Positions 1-46,915 of a DNA stretch of 64,000 bases are shown here, in pieces (the first letter of the stretch is position 1; the number at the start of each line of letters is the position of its first letter). Source of the stretch: Cranoglanis bouderius. Lineage: Eukaryota; Chordata; Actinopteri; Siluriformes; Cranoglanididae. The stretch covers positions 4,562,501 through 4,626,500 of the forward strand of contig CM042551.1 in NCBI GenBank assembly GCA_023630585.1, in the 5' to 3' direction. The position numbers and the translations under genes are program-made. The notes beneath the pieces are model-generated. The model did no database searches. It saw only the letters and a program-made list of their open reading frames with translations, and was not told where the DNA came from.

Positions 1-570
1 TGTTTGGATCATTTTTATTTCACTCACAGCTTTGCCACGTTGTTTCTCCCTTTTTTTCTGCTGTAGACTCGCGACACATACACACACAAGCCTGGTGTGA
101 TAAACACTAGAAAACTTGACGTGCACACTTTGTTCCTCTTCTTGGGGGGGAAAAAAAAATTGTTGCGTATGTTACTGCAATTATAAGAAATTGTGCAAGT
201 CAACTTTTCTAGTGTTTTCCTAAACAACAATCTTAGGCAACATGATTTGTAAAAGGACTATACTGAAAATGTAAGTGTAGGGTTCATGTGTAAGTTTAGA
301 AAATGTGTCATTTAGAGACACCTCCTTCCAGACCTAGAAAAATATGGATGTTTTGAAAAAATGTGGAAAGTAAGAACTGCTCTCAAAGTAATGAAGATTA
401 TGATTTTTGAACGAAGATTAGATTCATAATTGCATAATAAGCTGATTATTTATGGAGTTAATCGCATCAGAGTTATTCACCAAGGCATATAGTAGTGTGT
501 GAATCTTGAAGCATCTCACAAATTAATTTGATTTTAATTCTGGTGTGCCAAGACATGAATATAAAATATA
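1..570. other. No gene recognised; AT-rich upstream DNA
   Basis: No exon, RNA gene or complete element is recognisable here. The stretch should lie within an atp13a1 intron, because the first exon seen (1424) already begins inside the protein. It contains only AT-rich sequence and short homopolymers. Confidence 0.5.
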
Positions 571-1167
571 CCCACCATCCCCTCCGAAACTATTGGAACT
601 GCGAGTCCAATTTATTTGTTTGTACATGATAAAATTCCTCCCGATTAATTTGGATGCTTTTCTCTGTAAGTTGCCAGACAAAATGTTCCTGTAAACTTCT
701 GAATTCATTCTGCTGCTACCATCATGAGTTAAGATTAGTGAGCTTGTTCCAGAAGCAGCCATGCAAACCCAAGCCATGACACTACCTCCACCATGTTTCA
801 CAGATGAGCTTGTATGTTCTGGATCATGAGCAGGCTTCACAGGTGAAACCGAAGGATAAAACCGAAGAGTAGATGTTCAGAGCTATTTATTGTTTAAACA
901 ATCAATCGAACAGGACACACCTGGGTAACAAGAAACACCTATCAGTCACATGTTCCAGTGTTTTTGCTCGTCTACAAATTGGGTGGTCTGATACAAAATG
1001 TGCTGTGTTCTGTGTCGTCTAACACATCTACATATAAATACCAGGAAACAAAAGCTCTAAACTCTCTTCTCATATTCATCTTTTGATCTCAAACACAAAT
1101 GTCTTCAGTCTACGGAACAAACCAATGAACTGGCCTTGCCGTTCCAGTAGTTTCGGAGGGGACTGCG
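571..1167 (-). mobile_element. Degraded Tc1/mariner-like transposon, copy 1
   Basis: The ends are inverted: a CCCCTCCGAAACTATTGG-like left end and the matching TTTCGGAGGGGACTG right end. Each is flanked by a TA dinucleotide (569-570 and 1168-1169), the usual Tc1/mariner target. The minus strand of about 600-840 encodes a Tc1 transposase fragment; KHGGGSVMAW and SSRMNSEVYR match the family's catalytic-domain signature. The right half (from about 845) is non-coding and nearly the same as sequence at 2220-2560 and 15215-15540. It is an internally deleted, inactive copy lying upstream of the first visible atp13a1 exon. Confidence 0.85.
600..840 (-). pseudogene. Tc1-like transposase fragment
   Basis: A reading frame on the minus strand carries the conserved Tc1 transposase stretch around KHGGGSVMAW and the downstream NSEVYR...LIGR block. 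The N-terminal DNA-binding part is missing, and the C-terminus is lost where the frame runs into the left terminal repeat, so it cannot make a working transposase. Confidence 0.8.
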
Positions 1168-1370
1168 TATATTTTGCATCTTGATCCTTCTCAAATTTTA
1201 TTTCTATAATTGTGAGACCAATTGATGCTTTAAAGTTGCGTTTTCATCCACTCTGAATAAACACTAAGCTTCATGTATTTTGTGTTTTTAATCAAATATG
1301 AAAGGTGTGGTAGTGTTGGCATATATAAAAAAAAAATTTAAAAAAAACCCACCACTTTCTTTTCTTTTAA

Positions 1371-1404
1371 GGGTGAATCACGATGCATTTGAACTGATTC
1401 ACCC
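1371..1404. other. Perfect 10-bp hairpin before an atp13a1 exon
   Basis: GGGTGAATCA at 1371-1380 is matched exactly by its reverse complement TGATTCACCC at 1395-1404, leaving a 14-nt loop. The structure ends 19 nt before the splice acceptor of the exon at 1424, so in pre-mRNA it would fold over the branch-point region. The pairing is directly visible; a role in splicing is inference. Confidence 0.6.
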
Positions 1405-1423
1405 GTTTGTATGTTTCTGACAG

Positions 1424-24872
<23,449 letters not shown>

Positions 24873-25206
24873 ACTGAACTGTCAGTGGTCAAAGCAGCCA
24901 CTGCCCCTGAACTTGGACTGTAAGCGGGGGGATTTGAAGTCAGCCCTGCAGCACTCACACTTATGAAGGAGCGGTGATGGACACGTCAGGCAATACTGGA
25001 CACGCCCCAGTGTTCTCAGTCTTTCTGCTCTTTCTCTGGTGTTTTTTTTTTTTGTTTTGTTTTTTTTGTTTTTTTTTTTTTCTTTTTGTTGTTGTTTTTT
25101 TTGGCTTTCCTCCTCTTCGTCTACTTGTACCCCTCCCATCCGTTCTAACCTCCTTCCCAATGCTGAAAGGCCAAGACAATAACAGTATTGTGTGGAACGA
25201 GTGTGT

Positions 25207-25238
<32 letters not shown>

Positions 25239-25435
25239 TGGGTGCGTGTGAGTCACGCAGCTGACAGGGGCATTCTCTAAGAGAACTGCAGAGTGTTTCA
25301 TTTTTTTTTTTGCTTTGATTTTGTAAAAAGACAGATGTCAAACTTATAAAAAGACCAAAAATCTCAAGCTGTGTTGTGTCCCTTGTTTCTAACTAACTTA
25401 CTCAGACACCGAATAAACGGGAAATCTACTACTTC
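24873..25435 (+). other. atp13a1 3' untranslated region
   Basis: It follows the TGA and contains long T-rich and (GT)n tracts. AATAAA at 25412-25417 is the best polyadenylation signal, placing the cleavage site around 25430. Confidence 0.7.
25412..25417 (+). terminator. atp13a1 polyadenylation signal AATAAA
   Basis: It is the canonical hexamer 540 bp after the stop, followed within 30 bp by T/GT-rich sequence (TTTTGTTGTTC). No earlier AATAAA is seen in the 3' UTR. Confidence 0.7.
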
Positions 25436-26935
25436 TGTAAAGTAAAAAAACATTTTGTTGTTCTTTGTAGCACTGTATGCGTATGCAGCCTAGTCTTATT
25501 GAATGTTTAATGAAATGTTCGTCCAGGGACGAGGAAATAGGGGGGGGGAGGGGAGGGGGGGACACCTTTATAGAATCCTAACACGTGTGTAAACTGGGAA
25601 AGGTGAGTTCTGGTAATAGAAGAGAAGCTATAATCATAACTGATAGACTGGCACGTGCTGGCTGTATTGTTTACAAATCTCAACACTGAGGTTCAGATTC
25701 TGCTGAGTGTTTTGATGCTGATTTTGTAAAGCCAGGCCAAAAATAACCATTCGCAAAAGTAGTTTTCGCATTTTATTATGCAAATTAGCTCACAGTCTAA
25801 GTTGGCAGAGATAAATGCTTCTTATGGCTTTTTTTGGGGAGAACCCAGGGAATTGGAGAATTGAAAAAAAAGAATTTTCATTCATTTGTATGACATATGG
25901 GTCACAAGATATACACAAAAAATGTAAAACATTGCTCTATAGCACCACCATCAGATGGATCAGGCTTATCTTGCATACCGGAGTAGCAGGAGGGGGTACT
26001 ACCTACTGAACAAGTTTCATGTTTGTACCGGTTATTGTTTAGTCTGCAGGAGAAAAATAAGAAAGAAAATTAAAAGATTTTTAATAAAGAAAAATTCTAA
26101 TGTCAATAAGATGGGTCCAAGTAACTTGTGCTTGGCCCCTTAATAAAAATTCCTAACAAAGGTAATCGGTGCTTGGACTGTTGATGATGATGATGATGAT
26201 GATGATGATAAGAAGAAGCAGAAGTAATCCTACCAAAAACAAGATGCTTCCATGCTACTTAGTGCTTGGCCCCCTAACTAGATGGTGTAGGGCACTTTTC
26301 ATCATTAGCAAACATGCATTGTTTATCTGTGTTCATTGTGAACAGCCAGAGACAGTACAATATGTGATTTTATTCTGCAAAGCACATGAAGAAGAATAAA
26401 ATGTACATAATCCCAGAAGGGGATGGGTTCCCTTTTTCATCGACTTCCTCTCATGGGAACTTCCTCTTCCTTGTGTCGTCTCGGGGAGTTTTTCCTCACC
26501 TCTGTCACATCTGGTTTGTTTATTATTTTTTAAATTATTATTACGGTTTGTGTATTAGCGCTCAGTTAATCTATCGTGGTGTAATAACACTAAAAAGGGG
26601 ATTTAGCTTGGTGGTATTTATAATAATAATAATAATAATATCTAGTAATTAACTAGCATGAGGATGAGTTATTGATGGAGACTACAAAACACTTATATAC
26701 ACTTATAAGAGACATATGTCCCTCTGGATAAGGGTCCCTGCTAAATGCTGTAAATGTAAGTGTCTAGTGTTAAAAAGAGTTTTCACAAATAATATTTAAT
26801 TGGGAATTCAATGGAATTATGCAGTAAAACAATGCAGAGAATTTTACAACCTGCTCCAGGTCAGTATATAATACGAGTACATTGCTAAATTAACTAAAAA
26901 CTACAAATATTTAGCACTACACGTATAGCATTTGT
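25436..26935. other. atp13a1-dsn1 intergenic DNA with repeat fragments
   Basis: It contains a G-run cluster (25540-25561), (GAT)n (26183-26210) and a repeat block with CGGGGAGTTTTTCCTCACC (26481-26500). A SINE-type tail, CTCTGGATAAGGGTCCCTGC, lies at 26722-26741. No gene is supported. Confidence 0.5.
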
Positions 26936-26949
26936 GAACTATTGTATTT

Positions 26950-27077
26950 TTCTAATTCCTCCGGTCCGGTAGGTGGCGGTAATGCACAGTAAAGCGGTGT
27001 GTCACCCGCCATGAGGCGAGAAAACGACAGCGAAGAAGAAAGAAGGCGTTTGTTATTGACAGCGCGCGAAAGAAAAA
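26950..27077 (+). promoter_or_regulatory. Likely dsn1 promoter and 5' untranslated region
   Basis: This GC-richer block breaks the AT-rich intergenic DNA directly before the start codon. It contains TAGGTGGCGGTAATGCAC, an ACCCGCCATGAGGCGA stretch (YY1-like CCGCCAT) and CGACAGCGAAGAAGAAAG. There is no TATA box close by. GGTGGCGG and CCGCCA form an imperfect inverted pair. Position and composition support a TATA-less housekeeping promoter. Confidence 0.55.
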
Positions 27078-38591
<11,514 letters not shown>

Positions 38592-38668
38592 TTAAGTTTC
38601 TACAACGTTCTCGGTTGACTTGTCCGTCTTACCAGGACAACGGATACAGTTTAACTGGACGCGAATAT

Positions 38669-38674
38669 AATAAA
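38669..38674 (+). terminator. dsn1 polyadenylation signal AATAAA
   Basis: The canonical hexamer lies 78 bp after the dsn1 stop. No better candidate occurs before it. Confidence 0.6.
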
Positions 38675-38679
38675 ACAAC

Positions 38680-39850
38680 GATACACAAAGACCTGTCCAC
38701 AATATTACAGTATAGTCTTGCTAATTAAGCACTAACAAGACATCAGGACCATTATGGAAAATACATTTAGCATGTAAATAGTTTTCGTCACGTTGCTTCT
38801 TTAACTCTTGTTATTCAGTAATACACTTTTCCGAGCATCGTGAGCATCGTACTGGAGCTATATCATGATGTCGGTATCGTATTATCATTTTGCCCAGCCG
38901 TAGTCTGTGTTTTGTGTCTTTTTATACACCTTTCTTTTCTAGAGGGGGCAAAAAAAATATTTTGTTGGTAAACATGTACATGTTTAAATCTTCAGTCAAA
39001 TCATTTTAAAGGTGTCCCGTGAAGAGCTGAAGGCTTTGCCGTTTAAAATGGAGCGTGATTGCTGGTGTCATCTGTTTCCTAAATGTGTTACATAATTATA
39101 TACTCATTATAACAGCAGGTAATCATTACCAGAGATAAACTGCAGCACCATTTCGTGAAAACATTCGGCAAGAGTCGGACACTAGATGGCAGTGTGATTC
39201 ATTTATATCACGAATATTGCAGTACAAATCCATATTACATGCGACTCGTTTACCTGCGTTCCGTAATTGTTGGTTTTCTCAAACCTCAGCTCAAATATTA
39301 GTTTTGAAGAGCGATGGATATGGAAATATGTGCACGGATTTTTACTATGAAATGAAATACTTTGGCTTTGCATGGTTTTTTGTTTCGTTTTGTTTGGGTT
39401 TTTCCCCGTTTTTACACTACAGGTTCCCAACCCTGGTCCTGGAAAACACGTTTTTTTTTTTTTTTGTTTGTTTTTTTTTAGTGTTTTTCCTCCGCTCCAA
39501 AACACCCACTTCATTTCAGTAAGGGCCGTTATAAATCATAAATGTGCAGGTCACTGGGGTACTCCACGACCAGAGCAGCCGGAAGCCTGTGCTTTGTATT
39601 AATTACAGCCGACTCAACACAGTCACGGACGAAAATTTCACATCGTAAAAGAATTCGTGAGTGACTGATCCGTGACGTAGTCTTTAATCACAGGTCTACC
39701 GTTAGAGGATCTTCATCAGAGAATCTGACGTATAGAACACGTGATCACGCGGTTTGTTATAGAATTCAAGCTCAATTTAATCGCAGTGTAAGACAGGTTT
39801 ATGCCAAGTGTGACAGGAGGGAAAACGAACACATTTTCCACTCTTTTATG
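38680..39850. other. Intergenic DNA after dsn1, nothing defined
   Basis: A T-rich stretch around 39450-39490 follows GGTTCCCAACCCTGGTCCTG (39422-39441), the end of a palindromic fish MITE. No gene is visible. Confidence 0.45.
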
Positions 39851-39854
39851 TCAC

Positions 39855-39985
39855 AGCTTCCCAACTCTGGTCCTAGAGAGCCCCTTGTCCTGCATTTTGT
39901 GTGAATGTTTCCCCTGCTCAATTGAATCAGGTGTGTTCGAGCAGAGAAAGCTAGCAAATGTCCAGGACTAGGATTGAGAGTCTGT
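39855..39985. mobile_element. Short palindromic MITE
   Basis: The left end CTTCCCAACTCTGGTCCTAG pairs with the right end region TCCAGGACTAGGATTGAGAG. The centre contains ATTGAATCAGGTGTGTTCGA. This is the layout of a very common fish palindromic repeat. Confidence 0.65.
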
Positions 39986-40010
39986 GTTTCAGACAGATTT
40001 AATGGGGAAA

Positions 40011-40175
40011 TGGTGCCACAGCGGTTAAGGGGTTTGGGCTATTGATCCAAAGGTCACGAGTTCAAATCCCAGCAGCACCACGGGTTCTTGAACAAGACTT
40101 GTAACCCTCAAACTACTCGATCGTATCCTGTCTCAGGATTTGTAAGTCGCTTTGGAAATGAGCAAATGTCAGTAA
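40011..40175 (+). mobile_element. tRNA-derived SINE
   Basis: A tRNA-like head (TGCCACAGCGGTTAAGGGGT) is followed by a good RNA polymerase III B box (GGTCACGAGTTCAAATCC, 40052-40069). A SINE body follows, with GTAAGTCGCTTTGGAAATGA at the 3' end. It is not a real tRNA gene, since there is no matching acceptor stem. Confidence 0.8.
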
Positions 40176-40742
40176 GACTGTGACTGGGGGCGGGGGGAAG
40201 AAAAAAGTTTTCCACTGTTTTATAGCATCAAGTCTTATGTTTAGGTCTGGAAGTGTAATGGGGTACTAATGTTCTGTGTTGATTTCCTGTTCTGTCGAAC
40301 TCTGCTCTCTAACGTTCATAAATAAACTATTGCTCACCCGCAAACCCGAGTGAATATCTGTCTTGTGCATAGATCTTTACTTCCTCAGTTTTTTTTTTTT
40401 TTGTGAATATTGTGTTTTCCTGTCCCCCTTTCCTATCTCGCGAGCGGCATGAGTTTGAGTTTTTCCCCTCCCCCACGTGCAGTGCACCCCCACCACCACA
40501 CCACACCAACCCCCTCTCCACTGAGGCAGAACCAAGCTTTTCATTCACATCTTCTCTTATGTTCTCTCTCTCTCTCTCACTCTCACTCTCTCTATCTATC
40601 AGTCTTTTGAGAGAGAAATGATGCAGTCACAAGTCACAGCTGGTCGTTATGGAAGAAGGAAAGGATGCACACGTGTCCTCCAAGCTACTCGTGCCAATAA
40701 TAGTGACGGCACGTGGTGTGTGTATATATGTGTGTGTGTAAT

Positions 40743-40747
<5 letters not shown>

Positions 40748-40810
<63 letters not shown>
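40748..40810. repeat. (TA)n microsatellite
   Basis: About 31 TA units in the dsn1-pbx4 intergenic DNA, with TG-rich borders. Confidence 0.97.
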
Positions 40811-40812
<2 letters not shown>

Positions 40813-40973
40813 GTGTGTGTATGTGTGTATATATATATATGATGACGTGGATCGTTTCGATGACTTGTTTAGACCACAACTCATTCAGCAAAGGTTTTAT
40901 CTGCAGAGTTTATATCTGGATGTTGGTGTTGATTAGTATTTGATATGCGTAGTGAGAGATAGAGGAGGTGTGG

Positions 40974-41010
<37 letters not shown>

Positions 41011-41575
41011 GGGGGTATGTTTTCACAAAGATCTGACAGGTTTGACCTTGTGGAGACATTTTATTGGGGGGGGGATGCGTTTTTTTTTTATTTTTTTTTA
41101 TTTTTTATTTAAAAACAAAAAAGGAGCCAAAAGATTTCCTATTGGTTACTGAGGTTAAGCTTGGGCATTAATTAACTGCATGAATAATCATGTCAAAGGA
41201 AGGTCCTCAGAAGGATAGTAAGGCTAACACTCATGTGTGTGAGTGTGGGGAAGAGGGGAAAGGGGTTAAGTCCCCCGCGTTGCATGCACTGGGGGAAGCA
41301 CGCAGCTAGAGATCGATTCTTATTTAGATGAAAATGAGGCCGAGAGTGCATCTGCCTCGAAGAGTGAAAGAGGACGCCTATTCAGACCGGGATTTAAAAA
41401 AAAAAAAAAAAAAAAAACTATTTTCTCGAGGTGACAGGTAGTCTTCACTTAGAAAGTCAGTGGACAGAAGATCAGAGCCTTGCACATATTTTCCCTATTT
41501 TGATATTTAGTACAAGATTTAAAGCAATACTCGAGTGCTTTTCAACCTGATCTCCGTCTATCATACAGTGGAGGA

Positions 41576-42200
41576 CGTAAGTTTACATACGCCTGCAGAT
41601 TCTGCAAAATGGTCATTTTTAATTTTTAATCTTTTTTTTATTTTTTTTTTAAATAAGAGGGATCATAAAAATTTACACATAACAGATGTTTACATATAGT
41701 CCACAAGACACAATAATAACTGAATTTACACAAATGAACCAGTTCAAAAGTTGACATACTCTTGATTCTTAACACTGTGTGCTGTTACCTGGAAGATCAA
41801 CGACCGTTTTTATGTTCTGTGATAGTTGTTCATGAGTCCCTTGTTTGTCCTGAGAAGTTAAACTTCCCACTGTTCTTCAGAAAAATCCTGCACATGCTTT
41901 GCTTTTCCAGGATCTTTTGCATATTTGAGCCCTTTCCAACAGACTATATGATGTTCAGATCCATAGTTTCACACTGAGGACAACTGAGGGACTCGTACAC
42001 AACTATTACAAAAGGTGCCAACGTTCACTGATGCTCAAGAAGGCAACGCGATGCATTAAGAGCCTGGGGGGGGGGTAAACTTTTGAACAGGATGATCGGT
42101 GTAAACTGTTATTTTGTTTAAAGGTCTTGTGGTTTTTCATTTAGTCCTGCCCTTCAGAAGCTACATAAGCTGTTTACATGTTTCCCGGAAGACAAAATAA
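41576..42200 (-). mobile_element. Decayed DNA transposon remnant
   Basis: CGTAAGTTTACATACGCCTG at the left, and AACTTTTGAACAGGATGATC plus TAAACTGTTATTTTGTTTAA at the right, are typical of a fish Tc1/hAT-type element. The interior has no intact frame. Confidence 0.5.
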
Positions 42201-42289
42201 TTTAGTTTTTAGTTTACATTACCATAATGAAGCTGTTGTTGATGAAGATGAGGCAGACATATGAGAGAAAATCTTTGTAAAGCTGTTCA

Positions 42290-42700
42290 TCCATTCATCT
42301 TCATTAAGCTCTTTATCCTGGTTAGGGTCGTGGGTGCGATGCAGGAAAAAAACACCCTGGATGTTCATCACGGGGCACCATACACACCACACATTCACAC
42401 CTAGGGGCAAATTAGTGTCGCCAGTCCAATTAATGGAGCGTCTTTAGTGAGTAGGAGGAAACCCAGGCGGACGCGGAGCGAACACTAGGGCAGTGGTAGC
42501 TTGGTGGTTAAGACGTTGGGCTACTGATCGGAAGGTTAATGTGAGTCGCTCTGGATAAGGGCGTCTGCCAAATGCCATAAATGTAAATGTGACGCTGGAA
42601 ATTACTATCCATGCAGATAGTGCACTGAGGTCAGGATTGAACCGGGAACCCCAGAGCTGTAAGACGGCAGATACACACCATGTATCTGACTTTCTGACAC
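42290..42700. repeat. Teleost interspersed repeat interrupted by a SINE
   Basis: The left part reads CATCACGGGGCACCATACAC, then AGTAGGAGGAAACCCAGGCG. The right part reads GCACTGAGGTCAGGATTGAA, then CCGGGAACCCCAGAGCTGTA. In related repeats these are adjacent; here a SINE of about 100 bp sits between them. Confidence 0.75.
42487..42590 (+). mobile_element. Short SINE copy nested in another repeat
   Basis: The head GGCAGTGGTAGCTTGGTGGT and TTAAGACGTTGGGCTACTGA is joined directly to the tail GTCGCTCTGGATAAGGGCGT with repeated AAATGTAAATGT. The B-box region is deleted. Confidence 0.8.
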
Positions 42701-42826
42701 TGCAGCAATGCGCAGTGGGGAGAAAAAAAAGTAGTGGTCCTGGTTACTTTCCACTCCCTCAAAAGGTTTTGTGTTGTACTGGTAACGCAAAACAACAACA
42801 TTTACAGTCTGGAAGAACAAATAATC

Positions 42827-43150
42827 AGTCTGTACGGGACTTCGTGGAGTTTTTTTTTTTTTGATGATGATCGATGTTGCTGTGGCTTTTTTTTTCCCCC
42901 CAAAATTTGTGATGCAACTCGCGGAGTTTTTTTTTGTCCTTCTGTTTATTTTTTTTATTTCCGTGAAATTGCGATTGCGCTAAATTGTTTTCGTCTTTCG
43001 CAGCGATGTTTGTTGGGAAAATGAGGCCTTTTAGCCGTACTCGTGTTCGACGCACGTGAATCGCGTCGTGATGACGTCACATGACGCGTCTTGGCCCAAA
43101 TCTGCCGAAATCGACGCAGATTTCATTCGACCGATGAATTCGTTACATCG
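42827..43150. mobile_element. TIR element with an internal CRE (copy 2, right end missing)
   Basis: The left end AATCAGTCTGTACGGGACTT and the interior AAAATTTGTGATGCAACTCG, CAGCGATGTTTGTTGGGAAA and TGACGTCA (43072-43079) match the copy at 57371-57801. The element breaks off near 43150, before its right terminal repeat. Confidence 0.7.
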
Positions 43151-43288
43151 TTCCCAAAAAAAAAGAAAAATAATCATTATCTGCAGGGTTTCTGTTCTTG
43201 TGCAGAAATCAAACAAGATGAGGTTGAACAATGCTTTAAACAGTGCTTGGAATGACAATGAGGAGAAAACTCATTGCAGAAACTAGTT

Positions 43289-43323
<35 letters not shown>

Positions 43324-43349
43324 ATAAGTAAACACGACCCAAACTTTAT

Positions 43350-43350
<1 letters not shown>

Positions 43351-43405
<55 letters not shown>
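43351..43405. repeat. (GT)n microsatellite
   Basis: About 27 GT units, preceded by a (GA)n tract at 43291-43324. Confidence 0.97.
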
Positions 43406-43406
<1 letters not shown>

Positions 43407-43409
43407 AGA

Positions 43410-43927
43410 GCAGTGGTGTGATAATGAGTTCAGGTCGTGGTTCATTCGCTCGCTCTCATCCTCGCCCCTCTTCTCAGATTGATTAGCTGTAGATTGCAGG
43501 AGAGAGATGTGCCGAGCGTCAGCATAAACCACGGCCGGGTTTGTCCCGTTCTCCTGCTCGGACATTTTCCCGGCGCCCGTTTCTGTCATATTCCAGGAGA
43601 CTGGTGATTTTCTGATATTCTGCTTCTCCAGCTATTTATTTAAAGAAGGGTGTCTTTCTTTTGATACCACAACATTGCAGGAAAATAAGTGTAGCACTTG
43701 ATTTTAATCTGCACTCACAAAATTCTTCTCTGTTTATGAATGAGCTGGAAAGAATTCAACAACACAAACTCGGTGCACGCTTTATGATTCCTTTATTATT
43801 ATTTTTTTTTGCAGCAGCAGAACACAATAAGATTTTTGAAGTACCGAGCTTCAATGTAATCTGATCAAAATGGCCATAAATGTGCTGCAGTTCAGTCTTT
43901 TATAGCAGTAATGCCATTGCAATGTAT

Positions 43928-43962
<35 letters not shown>

Positions 43963-45460
43963 AACATGAAACTCAGCTTGAGTCTCTCTTCAGTTTTTTT
44001 TTTTTTTTTTTTTTTTCTCAACTTCATGTTTTTCCTTAAGATTTTTAATTTTGTCATCGTTCTAATTCTCTCGTCCCAAATTATCCAGGTGATCATACTT
44101 CTGTTTCATGTAGAAACCAGACAGTTTAACTTTACCTGGGTCCTGAACGGGTTTCAAAATTGGGCCGAGATCGTAACCATCAGCTCCAGAGCTCTACAGC
44201 AGATCATGTGTGTAAAAGTTTGTACACCCTTAGGACAAATTGACAGGAGGCCTATCAGGTCAGTTAGTGTGTTCGGTTTCTACAGATGTTCCTTCTTCAT
44301 CCAGAGGAACACAAATGCTCAAATATTGCATATGAATTATATGAATGATTGACAAAAAACGATAAATATAATATCATTTCAAAAGTTTATGCACCCCCTT
44401 TTTTTTCCCCTCAGTGTGACACAAGTAAGTCTTAACGTGCACGCTTTAAAAATAAATTTGACGCGTTAATCTTTTGAGGGGGGAAAGGTACAAAATTCTT
44501 ATCAGATAGTCTCACATGGTTCCTGATTTCGATGTCCAATCCTAATTTTGTTTTAAAAATGCTTTTACGAAAGTATAATGTTTCCGAAGAGCTTTCTTCA
44601 GGAGTATACTGCTGCAAGTATAAATAAATAGTAGCAGGTTTTTTTGTTGTTGGTTTTTTTTTTTAAATAAATGTAATCCTTTTTAACCCTTTGTAACTGA
44701 CCCTGATATATTTTTCTGTAAAGTTTACAATTTTATTTATTTTTTTTTTATCATTTATAAATAAATTGTGGTTATATGTTGGTAACTATAAACTATAATT
44801 TTATATTCTACATTTACTTCCACACAGAAACTATAGAGGATGAAAAATACATTTTATCTTTGCAGTTTTATCTGGACCCCCCCCCCCCCCCCCCCCACAA
44901 AGTATTTTTTTCTGCTTTTCTTCCCTTTTATTTATTTATTTTTGTCTTTTTCCTTTTCCCCCTCCCAAAAATCATTTTCTAGTTAAACACTGATCATTTT
45001 ACTGTTTTTTCCCAACCCAGACATGACGTAGGAGAAAACAATCCTTTTAAAACTGAGTAAAATGAATAAAATATAACAGTCAGACACAGATTTCCTCAAG
45101 TGCACACATGGTACCAGAATAAAAAGAAGTCATCTTTTTCTTCTTTTGTGTGTATTTTTTTTTGTTATATTATCGCATTTGTTTACTTATTTATTTTTAT
45201 TTGTTGATACATTTGTAGATAAATAGTGCTACTTTTTTTTTTTCAACCCCCAAAAACTGCAGGGTTTTGGACTCAATTGTCTCCAACATCCACTAAAATC
45301 AGTTGTGTTTAACCATGTGCCATGTCAGGGGGAAAAAAATAAATAAAAGCAAAATCAGAATGAATGATGTGAAGTGACGCAGCTTATCTAAGATGATTCC
45401 TTTTTCCTTTGTAATTTGTTAGGAGTGCCATGTAAATTTTGTTTTTTTATTAATCACTCG
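43410..45460. other. Intergenic DNA before pbx4, AT-rich, no gene seen
   Basis: It contains poly-T runs (43930-43958, 43995-44017), a poly-C run (44877-44896) and a repeat fragment with AAAGTTTGTACACCCTTAGG (44217-44236). I find no exon or RNA gene. Confidence 0.45.
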
Positions 45461-46102
45461 GAGTGATGAGTGTGGATGTGAATGAGAGTGACCACTCTGC
45501 CCCTAGAGGCTTCAGCCATTACTCCAGCCTCCGCCGTGACGTAGCCAACCCACCGTGTTGCCAGATTGCGTTTAACTCCTCATGCGATGTATCCTTGTAA
45601 ATTCGTTAAAAAGGAAATATTGGACGAGGAGTTAATTGCACGTTGACGTTTCGAGAGATCCGTACTAATACGAGGCATCCTGTTGTCTAATTTCTCTAGG
45701 ATGTATTGCTAGAATTAAACTGTTTTGAATCAAGAGGGATGTTGTGGAGAATCTGGCAACCCTGGCAGTCCCAACGAAAGGGCTGAGCGAGTGTAGCAGA
45801 GCGAAAAGGCTTTTTCGGGGCAAGCAACCGACTGGCCACTTCACTTGGATGGAGCTCAGCATGTTTACCGCGGTTCGCGTTACATTTTCAACCTAAAATT
45901 TATTTATATATATATATATATAAATAAATATATATATTTTTAAATGTTTAATGTACACACGTTGTACGAGCAACACACCAGCGCTAGCTTTAGCTCCTCT
46001 CTGCTGTGCTCTGCTCCGTTTCGGCTATAGGCTGCATGATTTCTGTTGTGTTGCTGGCTAGTTTGGCTACAATGCTAGTTCGCTAGTTAGCTTTGTTGCT
46101 AA

Positions 46103-46141
<39 letters not shown>

Positions 46142-46868
46142 AGCCTAGAAAGGGGACTTGGCGAAATCAGATTCGCTTTTAGTGAACTCTGAATACACCG
46201 AAAACTGTGCTGTGCTGCGTTATTTCTGCGTTGTTTTGGGTTTTTCCCCCACTATTGTAGATATTGTTGAACGCTCCGTAACCGTTGCGCGTTTGCAAAG
46301 TGAACGCTGCTTCATTATTCTCTTTTTTTTTTTCCTCCTCCAAATACCGATTTTTTCCCCCTTTTCATTTCGTAACTATTTTTCCTTCTAATTTTTTTAA
46401 AAAAAAAACAACAATCAAGTGTTGAAGTGCTTAACTTTTAAAGTCGTCGCATTTTAATCGAACAAGTTAATAATAATTTAAATTTAAAAGAAAGGGAAAA
46501 AAGAACCGAACGATGCTGTGTTCCCTATCTGGAGTACTTAATAGAGTCAATCGGTGTTTATTAATTCCTTTTGTTTGTTTAGTTTAACGTTCTGCTTGTG
46601 GAAATACATTTCACAGCCAGTGCTCAAAGTACGCAGTTTAAACAAACAAAAACAAAACTAACTCTTATTCTAACATTTCAGAGTGTTTTAAATAGTATTA
46701 AAGGTGCAGTCGGTGTTTTTTTTTGTTTGTTTGTTTGTTTGTTTATTTGTTTTGTTTATTTTTTTACGCAGCCGCGGTACATGATCTCACACTCGGGCAC
46801 CTAACTACATCCCAAGCTCCTGTCGTGTGTTTATCACTTAATATCATTTGTTTTTCCAATTTGGGAGC

Positions 46869-46915
<47 letters not shown>

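Noticed and set aside
24882..25341. Antisense Lys/His/Thr-rich frames in the atp13a1 3' UTR
   Set aside because: They arise from T-rich and (GT)n tracts read on the other strand.
40011..40090. tRNA gene
   Set aside because: The B box is good but there is no proper acceptor stem or anticodon arm, and it is fused to a SINE body.
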